A stretch of DNA of 64,000 nt from Symbiodinium natans. Lineage: Eukaryota > Sar > Dinophyceae > Suessiales > Symbiodiniaceae. This document shows, piece by piece, positions 1-10,769 of this stretch (positions are counted from its first letter, which is position 1; each line of letters starts with the position of its first letter). The translations under genes were made by a program, and so were the position numbers. Where the stretch lies: contig CAJNDS010000003.1 in assembly GCA_905221605.1 (NCBI GenBank), positions 874,246 to 938,245 on the forward strand, in the 5' to 3' direction. Under the pieces are notes generated by a model. It was not told the origin of the DNA, searched no databases, and saw only the letters and a list, made by a program, of their open reading frames with translations.

Positions 1-307
1 CCGTGTGCCTCTCTTGCTGAGCTCGGGGCGGCCTCTACTTCTTGTGGGTCGAGAGCATGGGCAGCTAGCCGATCAAACCTGGTACGCTGACAAAATCAAA
101 CCTTGGGAGCATTACATCCCCGTGGCTCACGACTTATCTGACCTCAATGCTAAGGCCGCCTTCGTGCTCGGCCCAGGGCGTGAGCAAGCCAGAGACATTG
201 CCAAGAGAGCCAAGCAGTTTGCCGCCGAGCATCTGACGTACAATGCCGCAGTGGCACAGCTGGCCGAAGCTTTGCTGTTGCCGCTCCCAGTCTTGAGCCA
301 CGGATGA
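1..307 (+). CDS. GT90 (CAP10/POGLUT-like) glycosyltransferase, C-terminal exon (partial)
   Basis: This is the final coding exon of a gene that enters from the left edge; it ends at the TGA at 305-307. The frame reads WYADKIKPWEHYIPV, then a DLSDL segment and a helical stretch with REQARDIAKRAKQFA and LTYNAAV. This is the signature of the Glyco_transf_90 family (CAP10, KDELC/POGLUT): the KPW.HY.PV motif, then DLSDL, then a helix before the end. Family members transfer sugars onto proteins or polysaccharides in the secretory pathway. The true exon start cannot be seen. Residues before about position 70 do not match the family and may be intron, with a splice acceptor somewhere before the WYADK segment. 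Family assignment is good; the substrate cannot be inferred. Confidence 0.75.
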   Translation, partial: RVPLLLSSGRPLLLVGREHGQLADQTWYADKIKPWEHYIPVAHDLSDLNAKAAFVLGPGREQARDIAKRAKQFAAEHLTYNAAVAQLAEALLLPLPVLSHG

Positions 308-1231
308 AAGTTAACCGCAGCTTCACCGGCGCAAAAGCAGACGTGGGTTGCTTCTTGTCCTGAGTGCCATTTGCTGGACACACAAGTTCTGTGCAATCTT
401 GGCTCTTTTTCTTTCTTTCTGTTTGGCTGCCATCTTCAAGTAGTTTGGTCCTGGATTTTAAGCAATTTTTGTTGCATGCGAAGTCTCTATTGTTTTGTTG
501 CGGCTGTGTCTGGATTTCGCTTGGGGACGGAAATTTGGAGCCAAATTGTGTGATGGGACTTAGCTGACATGTGGATTTCGTGTGCTGTGTTGGCGCGAGC
601 CACTAGCAAGCGCCATCGCGCCATATGGGAATTCATTTGATCGTTCCAAGGCATTGCGGTGATCACCTAGCAGTATGTGTGCAAAACGCATGCGTTTTTT
701 GTGTAACCCTACTTTTTGTTCTGTAACATTCTGTATGTTGTCAAGCGGGGGGGTCTTCAGGTGCAGTGCAGTCGGATGTGTGAAACGAGTGGCACGTTGA
801 TGCATCTGGTTCTGCATTCGCCGAGTTAACACTATGCATACACACATTGGAATGGGTTGCAGATACCATAAGTGCTTTGGAAAGGGTCAACGCGCCGCAT
901 TTAGTGTGTGCCCCAGGGATTGGTTCCAATCGTGTCGGCGACGAGTAAGCCTTTAAACTTGGCCATCACTGGTGGCGCGGAGTTCTGAAAATCTCACGGC
1001 CGTGGTCATTTGTCGACTTAGTCTCCCCAACTTGTACGCTTTGCTCGATGTCTAATGTGAATTCAAAACTACTCGGCTTACAGACACAGAAGACATGTTT
1101 CATCTCCCACACATGGCGCTGGCCTCCTGCCGTTCTCGGTCCGGTGACTCAGACACTGTCAGGCATCGCAGGCATCGCAGGCATCGTAGTTGGAAGATGC
1201 TGGAAAGTGATCCCCCAAGGCCACAGGCTCG
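308..1231. other. Intergenic stretch between the GT90 and DDX1 genes
   Basis: I recognise no coding segment. It holds T-rich tracts after the GT90 stop, a 9-bp tandem (GGCATCGCA, about three copies, 1160-1187), and a CCACAG at 1221-1226 just ahead of the helicase ATG. That AG is a plausible spliced-leader or splice acceptor. Confidence 0.5.
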
Positions 1232-1694
1232 ATGAGCGCTTTTGAAGAGCTGGGCATCTGCCCTGAAATCATTCAAGCCGTTGAAGAGGTTCGACGCGCA
1301 TCAATTCAAAGATGCAATGGGGCTCAAGGGGTTCCACGGGGCATCTTCTCAGAACATTTTGCAACCTCAGGATGACTGGTTGCTTCCGACACCCGTGCAG
1401 CAGGAGGCAACACAAGGGACGACGCAACTTTGAGGTATGGCGCCAGCATATAAAGCTAAGCAAGCTCGCGTACATTCATATTCGAAAGAAACCCTCCCAG
1501 TATGCCATCTTGGTGAAGGCTATTCCCCTGATTCTTGGTGGAGGCTGCTGCCAGGGGTGTCGGCATTCAACATCGTGATTTTCATTTTGGGCGCGTTTGG
1601 TCACATGCAGACTGCACGATGCAACCTGCAGTAGCATGAAAAGGTGACGTTCTGGTTGCAGCAGAGACCGGAAGCGGAAAGACCGGTGCCTTTG
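1232..1694 (+). CDS. DDX1: DDX1 exons 1-4: N-terminus, Q-motif region and Walker A
   Basis: Exon 1 (1232-1288) starts at an ATG and reads [17 protein letters not shown], the DDX1 N-terminus. Exon 2 (1371-1406) reads [12 protein letters not shown]. Exon 3 (1519-1543) gives AIPLILGG. Exon 4 (1644-1694) gives [17 protein letters not shown] with the P-loop lysine. Reading phase holds across all three introns: donor GT at 1289, GC at 1407, GC at 1544 and GT at 1695, each with an AG acceptor. The first AUG fits the family start exactly, so the start call is strong. Confidence 0.9.
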
Positions 1695-4600
1695 GTCCGG
1701 ATCTCAGATACTGGTGTTTCTTGACCGGAAATCAACATCGACAGCTTGGAATTTGGTCTGTTGCCGCAACTTGATTAGACAAATGTCCACAGCTGATGAC
1801 CAGATAAGGCTTGCCCTGCCTCCAGATTGTGCATGAGACTTTGCGGGGGAAGTGCAGCACTAGGTGACGTGAGAAGGGTTGTGAGCACGAATTTGAGCCA
1901 TTTGAGCCTTTGTTCACAACGTTGCAAGGTGTTGTACTGGTAGTTCAACCGTCGTAAACAAAACTGTTGTTGGGTTGCTGTGCAGGAAGACACATGCATC
2001 GAATCTCAAGTGCGAGCTCAATTTGAATGACAAGGCCCCAGTGCTGTCAGATTTCCACGAAGTTCACGCACCTACTTCCGTGATGGAGTATTGTAGGCAG
2101 TGACTGGTGTGTTTCGGGGAAGGACATGTTCGTGCTCGTGACGGAGGATGGAATGGAATGCAAAAGCGAAGATGACAAGCGATGGAATGGGATCCTCACA
2201 TCAAAATTTAATCTGTGCTCGTTTTTTCAACTTCAGTTTATCCAGCTCTACATTCTCTACATAGACACAATCTTTGAAAATTTTCTTTCTGGAAGGTGCA
2301 ACACTTTGCAGAGCTGAATTTGAAACGGCAATCGCCAAGGATTCGTGCCACCATCGAGGTTATGCAGGGCTGCTACATGTTCGAAGTAGAGGTTGGGCTA
2401 GGAACAGGATGTGGATGCTGACATTAGTCTTCGTTGGAGTTGAATGCCTGTGCTTCCAGTAGCGCTTGGTGGAGGTCGTGGAAGGCTTGCTGAGAGTAGG
2501 CCGGGGGCCGAGGATGGTTATGCTATGTTATGCTTTTGCATGTTCTGGAACAGCTCGCTTCTCGTACATTATCGCGCATGCGCATCATCAGTTTGTTCGT
2601 ACTTGGGCAGCAAGGTTGCTGAACAAAAGCCCTCATTAGGCTCATAATATACATGTCAGTGGAAATCTCTTGTTCTCAACTGGGCCAAACTTATACAAAC
2701 TCTCTTCAGCTTTGTCAGGTTGGAGCGCTGGCTTCGCCAAATTGGAGCTTGGAATTGATGACAAGAGTCCCTAAGCTTAATGCTCCAGGGACGTTCCATG
2801 CCATGGTTGCCCTGGGCAAAATATTTAAACATCCAAAAGCGGAACATCCCTAGCGGAGTTCGGCAAACTCTGTAGCGAACAGATTCCTTTGTCCAAGTGG
2901 AAATGCTGATGTTGCAGGGTTGATGTGCGCCTGGAAGGCATCCTTTCTCCACGCTGTGTCTTGCTTTCAGGTCCCACACAGCTTTTACAACTCTTTGTGG
3001 TGTTTGCGTATCTCGAGCCGAGGCTTTGGCTTTGGCTCCACCGGCAAGAAGAGCTGGAACCGTAAGTTCGAGGACTTCCCGTCTGAAGCGTATTTGCATC
3101 CCGCCCTTTTGGGGTTCGTGAGGACTATGGAGAAGCTTTCGAAGAAGGTGACATCATCGGCCAGCTGCTCAGACTCCCTCCACTTCAAAAGGGAAAGAAG
3201 GGAAAGTCCTGAAAGCCATGAGGCTGCCTGCTCGATCGCGAGAAGCAGACCATCTCCTTCACCAAGAACGGCAGAGACCTGGGAGTAGCCTACAAGCCGC
3301 TTGCTCCGGGACAGTCTTTTTTTAAATAAGAGTTGCCAGGCTGGCGCGAGAGCTCAGCCCCCAACTGCAAGCTGCTGTAGGCTGCCCCCAGACATGCAGC
3401 GCATCGGCCTCAAGCCCCACATCTGTGGCAAGGCGCCTTTCTCTCCCATTCTTTAAGCGCAGATTTCGGCACTTTGTCAGTTCGGCGTGCTGAAAGGGAC
3501 CTTGGCAGCTCAGGGGTCGTCGTGTTGCTGTGCGGCGTGGTTTCACGAGTACCTTGTGTGCTTGACCGCTGAAGTGTCGGCAGCTGTGCCACGACCCTCG
3601 GCCCCTGAAATTCTTGCCAGGGCTTCATGGCTGCGGCGAAGTTCGATGGCCCCATGGAGTATCCGGTGGAAGGCTATACCCCTGTAGGCGGGCAGGTTGT
3701 CTGCAACGTGCTCGACAAGTGCTTTAGGTTGCAGTCGACGGTAACAAAGCACAGGTCAAAAGTGTTCGGAAAGAGTTCAAATCCATTCCCCGACCCGGAG
3801 TCGAAAAAATGTGTGATTCGCCACAAACTTCCTGGAGCTTGAAGCAGGGTTAAGGCCGCCATGCCTGAGCCAACGATAGGCAAGTGCTAAGTTTCAGTAT
3901 ATCCAAGCTTGATTGCGGCCGTATCATGACTTCGTTCTGAACAGACTTCATGGTCGAGAAAAGTGTCGCACGGACGACGGTGGCAGTTTGTGGATAAGCG
4001 GTGCCTGGTAGTTTCTGCAGATTGTCCCCGTGGCGTCGGCAGGCGAAATCGACCCTACACATACTCCACAGGGCACTTCGCAGGCCAAAGGTGAAAGCCT
4101 GAGGCTTTGTGTGTTCCATGTGTGCCAAGATGCAACAACAAATTGACCAAGGTAAGCGGCCACCCCTCTGCATGATCCTGGAGCCCACAAGGCGTGACCC
4201 TGGGATTGGCATCCCTTGGACATGGTGACATGGTTTCAATGGTTTGCTGGCGGCTTCAAGTGCTCAAGTGTGCACTTGACCCTGGCAAGGGACCTGGCTG
4301 AGCAGACCTACAAATGCCAGCCGGCTGCAGATGCGGAGGAAAGCACCTAAACATACCTACTCGTAGTATGTTCGCAGCTTCTTGGAGGAAGATGCAACCT
4401 TGCACCTGTTGTAGTGAGGACGATCCACTGATCTTTGCTGGTCTTAGCCAGACTTCAGACAAATGTGTCTCGGCTAAGGCATGACCACTTTCAACAAGCA
4501 CCTGGACAACCCCACCGTCCGGATCACTTTATTTGTCGGGGGCATCGATGAGAAGGTGCTGTAGAACCGGTAACGCTCAAACACGCAAGCCTTCCGTAAC

Positions 4601-7600
4601 TGCCTGAGACATAAGTCTAGTCAAAACAGACGAGTTTTTCAGGAGCAGTTCCGTGCGCTGGAAGAAGGCGTGGACATTGTTGCCAGGGCCTGAGCAGAAT
4701 CAGCAGGTTCGTCACCGAAGCTTCCAATCAAAGACATTTGGGTCTTAATAGCAACGACTCTGAATTTTCAGGCTTTGAGGTTTGCACCACAAAGTTGCAA
4801 CATGCTCCTTTAACAACTTTTAAAATCAACGCAAACTCTTACACCCAGAGCATTCAAAAAAGACCCTGGAGCCTACAGGCCCTACACCCTAGCAACCCAA
4901 CCTAAAACCGTCAACGCTGTAAACCCCGAATTAGTGCCAAAAGGCTCTCCCAAACGCCAAACTCAAGCCTTCATAAGCGCGCGAGCCCAAGCCTCGGCGG
5001 AGGAGAGAAGAGCCAAAAATGTGGAAAAGCAAGAAACATGACGAACTCAACCAAATGGGTAGTTACTTTTTTTGTCGTCTTGAGCGTCTTTAGGGTTTAG
5101 TGACTGATGTCTTCTGGGAGAACCGGAGAACCCAGAAGCCAACAACACCACCCCAACTTGTCAAGCAGCTGTTCACAACCGACTACACAAGATGCGAAGT
5201 GCCAGTGGCAAAAGACCAGGGCTCAACCAACACCCGAGCGATTCGCTTGCTCCCCTGCATCACTTGACAAAAATCGGGCTACCGTGGCTGATTCCCTAAC
5301 ATAGAACCATCATGCCAACAACAGAAATCTTAAGAACCCCAATCCCAAAGAAACAGAACCCACCTCCCTCAAACGGTCAAACCCCCAAACACTCCCTGAA
5401 CTGTAAACACCTCTTCATCCCAACCCCAGACCTGCAAACCCCAAGAAGATCTATACCGGCTACCCTGAAAGCCTTGAACCTTGAAAGAATCGAACCCCTA
5501 AAGGCCTACACCGAAGACCACCCTAAACCCTCACAATCTCTGCGCACTCCTGTAGAGACTGAGAGCCAGAACAGTCGCAAGCAAGAACCCGGAAGCAAAC
5601 AAGCGCAACAGCCACAACTCAAAACATGAAAAACAATAAAAAACGCAGTCGGTCGCAGGCTAAGCGGGCTTCCTTTAGAAGCATCAGAGGTCGGCACGCT
5701 GCAGAAGCTCATGGATTACGTTCGGCGGGGGAAGTTAGCCCCTTGGCCTGCGAAGCTACGGTGCCCCGAAACGGCGCATGCGCCGTTTCCTGTTCAAACT
5801 ATCCACGGTCTGAGTGTGTGTGTGTGCCGAGTTATGATAAGGCGCCTCCTGGCATCACATGGAACCCACCCTGAAGAGTCTGTTGTGGGATATCTTTTAT
5901 TTCCGGGGTTGAACCTCAAGACAGGACGTCACCCATCTCAAGTTCTTGGTGCTGGATGAAGCAGATGATCTGCAGAAGAAAGATGACAGAAAGGTGGGGG
6001 GATTGACTCGGAGTCTACGTCACTTGAAGTATGCATCTTGCCCGTAGTCTTTCAGGGCAAGGGTCCCCTTGATCTGGCTGTCAGGAAATCCCGCGCCTGA
6101 ATGCGCAGATCAAGCGTGGCCGTCGAGACCGGGCACCTTCGATGGCAAAATTTGCTTGATTGCAATGTCCAGCCGGTTACCTAGAAGCCTTGGGCTGTGT
6201 GACAGTACAGGTCCAGACTCTCTTCTTCAGCGCCACTCTTCATACGCCAGAGGCAAGTCACTGATTTTTGTTTAGTTCTCAGCTCCTGCCTTTCCTTGCA
6301 CGCTTTCCAGGTGGTGCAAATGATTGATGAGATCACATCCCGACCCATTTGGGTGGATCTCAAGGGCAAGGCTCTCCACTGTGCACGATGCGACTGACTC
6401 AATTCACCACGCCCTTTCTGGATTGGACAGGACTCCGTGCCAGAGACGGTGCACCACGTAGCGCTCTACATTGATCCGTGTGGTGCTGAGGGCCTGAGAT
6501 TGCGATTTGTTCTGTCGAAGCTCTGACTGGGGAAGGTGTAGTGCACAGATGCCATGGCTATCGTTCCGCTCAGGTACCAAGATCTGCAGTGGAGTGATGC
6601 TGAGATCGCTGTGCGTGCCAAAGCCCCGAAGGAGAAATTGAAACAGCTTAGGGTGCTGAGTCAAGCTGCAGCATTGAGTCAAAAGCTTGGAGTACGCTTT
6701 GCTGGGATTTGTCGCGGTTGGGTCTGAATTGTGAGACGCGTGTCGCTTGCAAGTGCCTGGTGCTTGGCTTGGCTTTTGCCCTGACTCGGGTCTGTTCCAG
6801 AGTTGTTTAGGGGCTGCCGGAAGGGCGGCTGAACATGTGCTGGTCCGCAACATGGGGTGTGGAAGGTTCGAAGTCGGTTAAAGAGGTAGTGTTCATCTTT
6901 TGAGCCGTCGGCATGTCCGATGGTTTCGCAAAGAGTTGGATCGTGCTTCATGCTTTTCTTCTGTCAGAGCAGGAGCAACCAGAGCTTGACGGCGTGCATG
7001 CCAAACCCACGATGTCGAAAATTGACAGGCCAGAGACCAACTCGAGTGCCACTGATTCCGGGGTTCCTCACCCTGACACCCTGACACCCTAAGGAACCAT
7101 CCAGATGCGCTGAAGATGTCCGAGAAGATCAAGATGATGAAGCCGAAGATGGTGGGGAACCGAGCTATTTGTGTGCACTGCATCCCAGAGCATGTGAGCA
7201 TCAGGTGGTCAAACTTGCCGATGCGTTCAACATGCTTCAGACTTAGCTGGCTGAATCATTGAAAGCACGTTGTCGCATGGCCGCTCTCTTCATTTGTCAA
7301 GGGCACAGTGCCTGGTGTTCTGCCGCACGAATGTCGATTGCGCCTTGGCAAGATACTCCAAGCCCTCTGGACTTTATAGCACTGAGGGGGAAGATAAAGA
7401 GATTCTCAGATGTGGCCCGTAAGCCTGCCGTGACGGAAGTCCCAAGAGGACTTCTTCAGAATAGAGGCATAAGGAGAGTCTGGTCTTTGTACCAAGCAGG
7501 CGTGACCACTGCCCCTAAACTCACAGACCTAGCAGCCAAGCTAGCTGACTGGTTGGAACTGCAGAGAGGGCATTCAGTTGACCTTCAAGAATCTCTTCTG

Positions 7601-9339
7601 CCTTCTCTTATCACGATAGCCACCCCAATAAGTTGACACTGGACAGTGCTCAAATGTTTTCAGTGGGTGCAATGTTGCAACCGGCCACGTTGGGCCTTTT
7701 TTGTCACATGATCAGCGGGGCATCGCTTCAGTTGCTAGGCGGTTCGGCTGAGCAGGGCCCCAACTAGTACTGTAAGTCTGTGTGAGGCAACAACCTGGAA
7801 GACTACTTGAACCGCTTGGGCGGAACCAAGGTGCGCTTTTGAGCGCAAGAAGGAGAGTCTTAGAGTCTTGGAGCTCAAGTTTCCCAGGCTTATGGAGGCA
7901 AGATGGAGACTGGCAAGGAGAATCCCTACAGCTGTGTGGTCCTGGCAGGGATGCGCAACCAGGAGCCCGAGTCGCTTAAATGGTTTCGAGATGTGGTCCA
8001 AAATTGGGGGGCCAACTGCGGAAGTGTCAGGACGAGCGCCGGTCCAACCTAGAGTCCTTCAAGGAAGGTGACGCCACGAGCTTAATTACAGCTGTTTGGA
8101 GAACACTGTTACAAAACAAAGTACTGCTGTGTGCCATCTGTGATCTGCGCAGAGGTCCGCTTCCTGATTTGCACAGATGTCGCAGCAAGAGGCATTGATA
8201 TTGCGGGATTGCCCTTTGTGATCCAGCGTGAGGCTCAGTGGGTTTCAACAAGACCTCAAGCCACAAAGACTTCCCCACTCGCAGTAAAAATGCTGAAGGA
8301 CTACGCTTCCTGATGACATCGAGAACTACATTCATCGAATAGGTGCTTGACTTGGCAAAGTCTGGGGAGCACACGGCATGCAGGTGTGAATTGTGCTGGT
8401 TGACTCGCGGCCTGCTCTTGTCATTCCCGGTTGCAATGTGCCAAGGTCGATGTGGTCGTGCAGAGCGTATGGGATTGGCCATTTCAATAGCCGGCACCTC
8501 AACTGGCATTGATGGCTCCTTGGAAGCGCCAGACATTCCTTGAAGCTCGTGGATGGTTCATTCCTCCAAGGTGGCGACCGAGAAGGAGAAGGTCTGGTAC
8601 CACAAGTGCCCTTCCCGGGGCAAGGACCTCTTGGCAGCTCCGGGTATCGGCAAATTGGGATGTAGAGGGGCACGAATGCGTTTGCCCCAGTGCTTGAGCC
8701 TGTCAGAAGGTTCAGAAGATGCATGTGGAGAGGACTGCAAGCCGTGGCCTGGAAACACGTGTCTGACGATCCCGTTTGGAACTGATGGCAAATTAAGGCC
8801 CGCAGCGCCTCGGAGTTGCGGAAGCTCAATGTTTTTCATGTGCTCTTTCCATGTGTGTGGGGTCAGAGGCCACGAGACGACGCGAACTGGATCATCGACG
8901 AGGGCGGTTGCTCCATCTGGTACGACGAGCCTGACCTCATCAAGAAGGCGCCATGTGCTCTTTGCTTAGCAGCACAAAGCCTTTGTTCAGGCTGATCACT
9001 TCTGAGCTCTCACAGGTGGAGACTCGCATTGGCATGCCGATGAAGGTCATGGACGCAGAGGCCTTGCCTGCGTTAACTGTTTCCTGGCCTTTTGCCGTGT
9101 GAGCTTGTGTGAGGACTTCAGTGTCACTGGGGTGTTGGAGAGCCCCTTCGGCGAGGCGGGGAAGAAGAGGTTGAAGAAGGCCCGGGGACTCTTCTCCATT
9201 TGTGTGTGCCATCTGGTGTACATTAAGGGTACTGGCCTGCAGAGGAGGCAACCGTCAAAGAGCCTCCGAGTCGACGTGCGCAGATGAGAAAGAAGGAGGC
9301 ACAGAGGGCAGAGCTGTCGGTTCCCCATCTGCGCTGTAC

Positions 9340-9373
<34 letters not shown>

Positions 9374-10769
9374 CTAAAAGGATAAGAGCTGCAGGTGGAG
9401 GACGGTCATGTTCTCGCAATGTCCCTGACAATCAATACAATGCCTTTCCGGAGGAAGCTGCTGTGGTCGTCTACGGCGCCAAGCTACTTTGGCTTGATTC
9501 TTCTGCTATGCGGTACGGATGCCCATGCAAAGTTCAGATTTGCCCTGCAAGCCTTCAACCCTCCTACAGAAAAGAGGCAGCAACCTCATGTTCATGAGCC
9601 CAAACTGTGCTTCAGGAAGGGCGACAAGACAATAGCAATGACAGCGAAGCATACCAGCGTCCGCTGCCAAGACATCTGATCGAAGTGGGGTCGGCAGAAC
9701 GCAACGTGTGCTTCAGTTGCTTCCGCGGGACCACATGTTCATTGTTTAGTGGCTAGTGATCGCCCGTGATGAGCCTCGCAGTGTCGCATGCTCAGCCTTT
9801 ATGAAGACGGTGCTCTCCAGATCGCTAAAGTGTGCTCCTCTCTCGTGCTCGACAGGGACCATGTTGTGAAAGTAGAGATCGTTGAGCTCCTGCAGTGCCA
9901 AGGCAGTGCGCCACTTCGTGTTTCTTTCAGTGCATCACCAGCTTCCCAGAATGAACAGAACCTTCGATTGAGTTTCTATTTCATCGACCGCGCAAAGAGA
10001 CCAGAGCAGTAGCCAGATCTGCAGCCGTAGAAGTCTTGGGATTTCTGGTTTGTGGCCTTAGAAACACATCTAATCGCCCTGTCGCACACTGCATCACACG
10101 GGAGTCCGCCTCCGGCTTTGTGAGCCTGCCGGAACCAGCGCTTGGAGTCAGTCTCTGGAATGCCTAAGGGCCGATTTTCGGCTTCACCCTGCAGCTCGCA
10201 ACTTCTGCTTTCCACGCATCTCCGTCAGAGAGCACACCTCCTCCACAAGCCTGCGAAGTCCAATCCAGTCAAGTTCCGCCCCACACCAAGGTCACAAAAG
10301 GGCTACAGGGTTTGCAGTCCAAACCCCTGAAGATAGACCAGCTTTTGGTGTTGCAAGTGCACCTGGGAAGCTGGGATGAAGAAATAGCAGCAGACGTGTC
10401 TCAATTGTGCTCTTTCTGTGCTCCCAGACATGCTTCTTGCAGTCGTTCGCGTTAATTGGAGCCCCGCGAACAATCCGAAGGCTGATCCACCAAATGGCTC
10501 TTTGGTGTTTCACCCCACAACAAGTCGTGATAGCGTCTCCCTGTAAAAGACACATCTACAGTGTAATCAGCTGGTACAGGTGCCAGCCCGGAGGTGACTG
10601 GAATGTGAACGTCCGATGTGTAAGTGTAAGAAGCTCGCAGAAGGAGCTTGCCGTTGCCATCAGGAACAGTTCTTGATGAAACCACCACCCAACGATGCAT
10701 ACTGGCCCAGGCTCTTGCCCCTGTCGTGAGCGAGCTCGCTTCGCTTGAGAAAGAGATTCAGACCACCCG
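1232..10769 (+). CDS. DDX1: DDX1-type ATP-dependent RNA helicase (DEAD box with SPRY insert), more than 30 exons
   Basis: Reading exons in order gives a protein that follows animal and plant DDX1 from end to end. The order is an N-terminal Q-motif region, Walker A (AETGSGKT), a SPRY domain inserted in RecA1, motif Ia (LAEQT), DEAD box (VLDEADDL), motif III (SATLH), motif IV region (VFCRTN), motif V (TDVAARGID), motif VI ([13 protein letters not shown]), the IWY segment and the C-terminal [12 protein letters not shown] helix. DDX1 unwinds RNA and RNA/DNA hybrids and belongs to the tRNA-ligase complex and RNA granules. Best-placed exons: 1232-1288, 1371-1406, 1519-1543, 1644-1694, 2123-2190, 2340-2391, 2408-2432, 2719-2764, 3018-3072, 3123-3159, 3223-3298, 3381-3432, 4290-4315, 4479-4555, 4643-4678, 5690-5737, 5925-5993, 6085-6153, 6211-6252, 6311-6370, 6431-6477, 7094-7151, 8031-8072, 8155-8225, 8299-8342, 8446-8489, 8571-8624 and 10711-10769. 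The last coding exon and the stop are not located. Confidence 0.9.
1809..3680 (+). CDS. DDX1: DDX1 exons encoding the end of the ATP-site loop and the SPRY domain
   Basis: The exon from 1809 reads [17 protein letters not shown] domain is then split over small exons. 2123-2190 carries [16 protein letters not shown]. 2340-2391 carries [17 protein letters not shown]. 2408-2432 carries DVDADISL. 2719-2764 carries [14 protein letters not shown]. 3018-3072 carries [18 protein letters not shown]. 3123-3159 carries [12 protein letters not shown]. 3223-3298 carries [18 protein letters not shown]. 3381-3432 carries [17 protein letters not shown], and about 3621-3680 carries [16 protein letters not shown]. 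Order and content match the SPRY insert of DDX1, which is a protein-interaction module. An exon near 2013-2050 ([12 protein letters not shown]) is likely but unproven. Donors here include GA at 2191, 2765 and 3073. Confidence 0.82.
3855..6477 (+). CDS. DDX1: DDX1 exons: motif Ia through DEAD box and motif III
   Basis: The exon near 3857-3880 (AAMPEPT) joins 4290-4315 (DLAEQTYK) to give motif Ia. 4479-4555 reads [18 protein letters not shown] then VGGIDEK. 4643-4678 reads [12 protein letters not shown]. 5690-5737 reads [16 protein letters not shown]. 5925-5993 reads [16 protein letters not shown] and holds the catalytic DEAD box. 6085-6153 reads [16 protein letters not shown]. 6211-6252 reads [14 protein letters not shown] with motif III. 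6311-6370 reads [20 protein letters not shown]. 6431-6477 reads [16 protein letters not shown]. The usual GTPGRL of motif Ib is not complete: GT is followed directly by LQKL, so either PG is lost or a micro-exon was missed in the 1-kb intron 4679-5689. Confidence 0.85.
4840..5640. other. A/C-rich, T- and G-poor intronic segment with degenerate CCCTAA-like motifs
   Basis: It lies inside the long DDX1 intron 4679-5689. For about 800 bp the + strand is dominated by A and C, with repeated short words such as ACCCTAG, AACCCC and CCCTAAACCC (5522-5531), and TTTAGGGTTTAG at 5090-5101. It is open in one frame (5312-5629) only because stop codons are scarce in such sequence; I do not call a gene. Confidence 0.55.
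6574..8489 (+). CDS. DDX1: DDX1 exons: RecA2 domain (motifs IV, V, VI)
   Basis: The exon from 6574 reads [12 protein letters not shown]. 7094-7151 reads [18 protein letters not shown]. An exon from 7205 reads [11 protein letters not shown]. An exon from 7309 reads [12 protein letters not shown], equivalent to the IFCRT segment. About 7918-7958 reads [11 protein letters not shown]. 8031-8072 reads [14 protein letters not shown]. 8155-8225 reads [18 protein letters not shown] and carries motif V. 8299-8342 reads [15 protein letters not shown]. 8446-8489 reads [13 protein letters not shown]. The two arginines of motif VI are present. Several junctions (7240, 7345, 7958) could not be put in phase by eye, and a small exon for the HGDR segment may be missing from the reading. 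Confidence 0.82.
8571..10769 (+). CDS. DDX1: DDX1 C-terminal exons
   Basis: 8571-8624 reads [18 protein letters not shown] and continues the family sequence after motif VI. About 8876-8947 reads [19 protein letters not shown]. About 8991-9057 reads [20 protein letters not shown] likely exon near 9450-9482 reads [10 protein letters not shown]. 10711-10769 reads [19 protein letters not shown], the conserved C-terminal helix of DDX1. A further short exon with the stop must lie beyond 10770 but was not recognised. The segment 9242-9341, ending in a stop after a Lys/Arg/Glu-rich stretch, could be an alternative 3' end but lies before the conserved helix. Confidence 0.75.
9342..9371. repeat. (GA)n microsatellite
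   Basis: About 15 uninterrupted GA dinucleotides in a DDX1 intron or 3' region. Confidence 0.95.

Noticed and set aside
6150-6190. Alternative helicase motif III frame ([10 protein letters not shown])
   Set aside because: A better in-phase exon at 6211-6252 carries the intact SATLH motif, and the GC donor at 6154 removes this segment.
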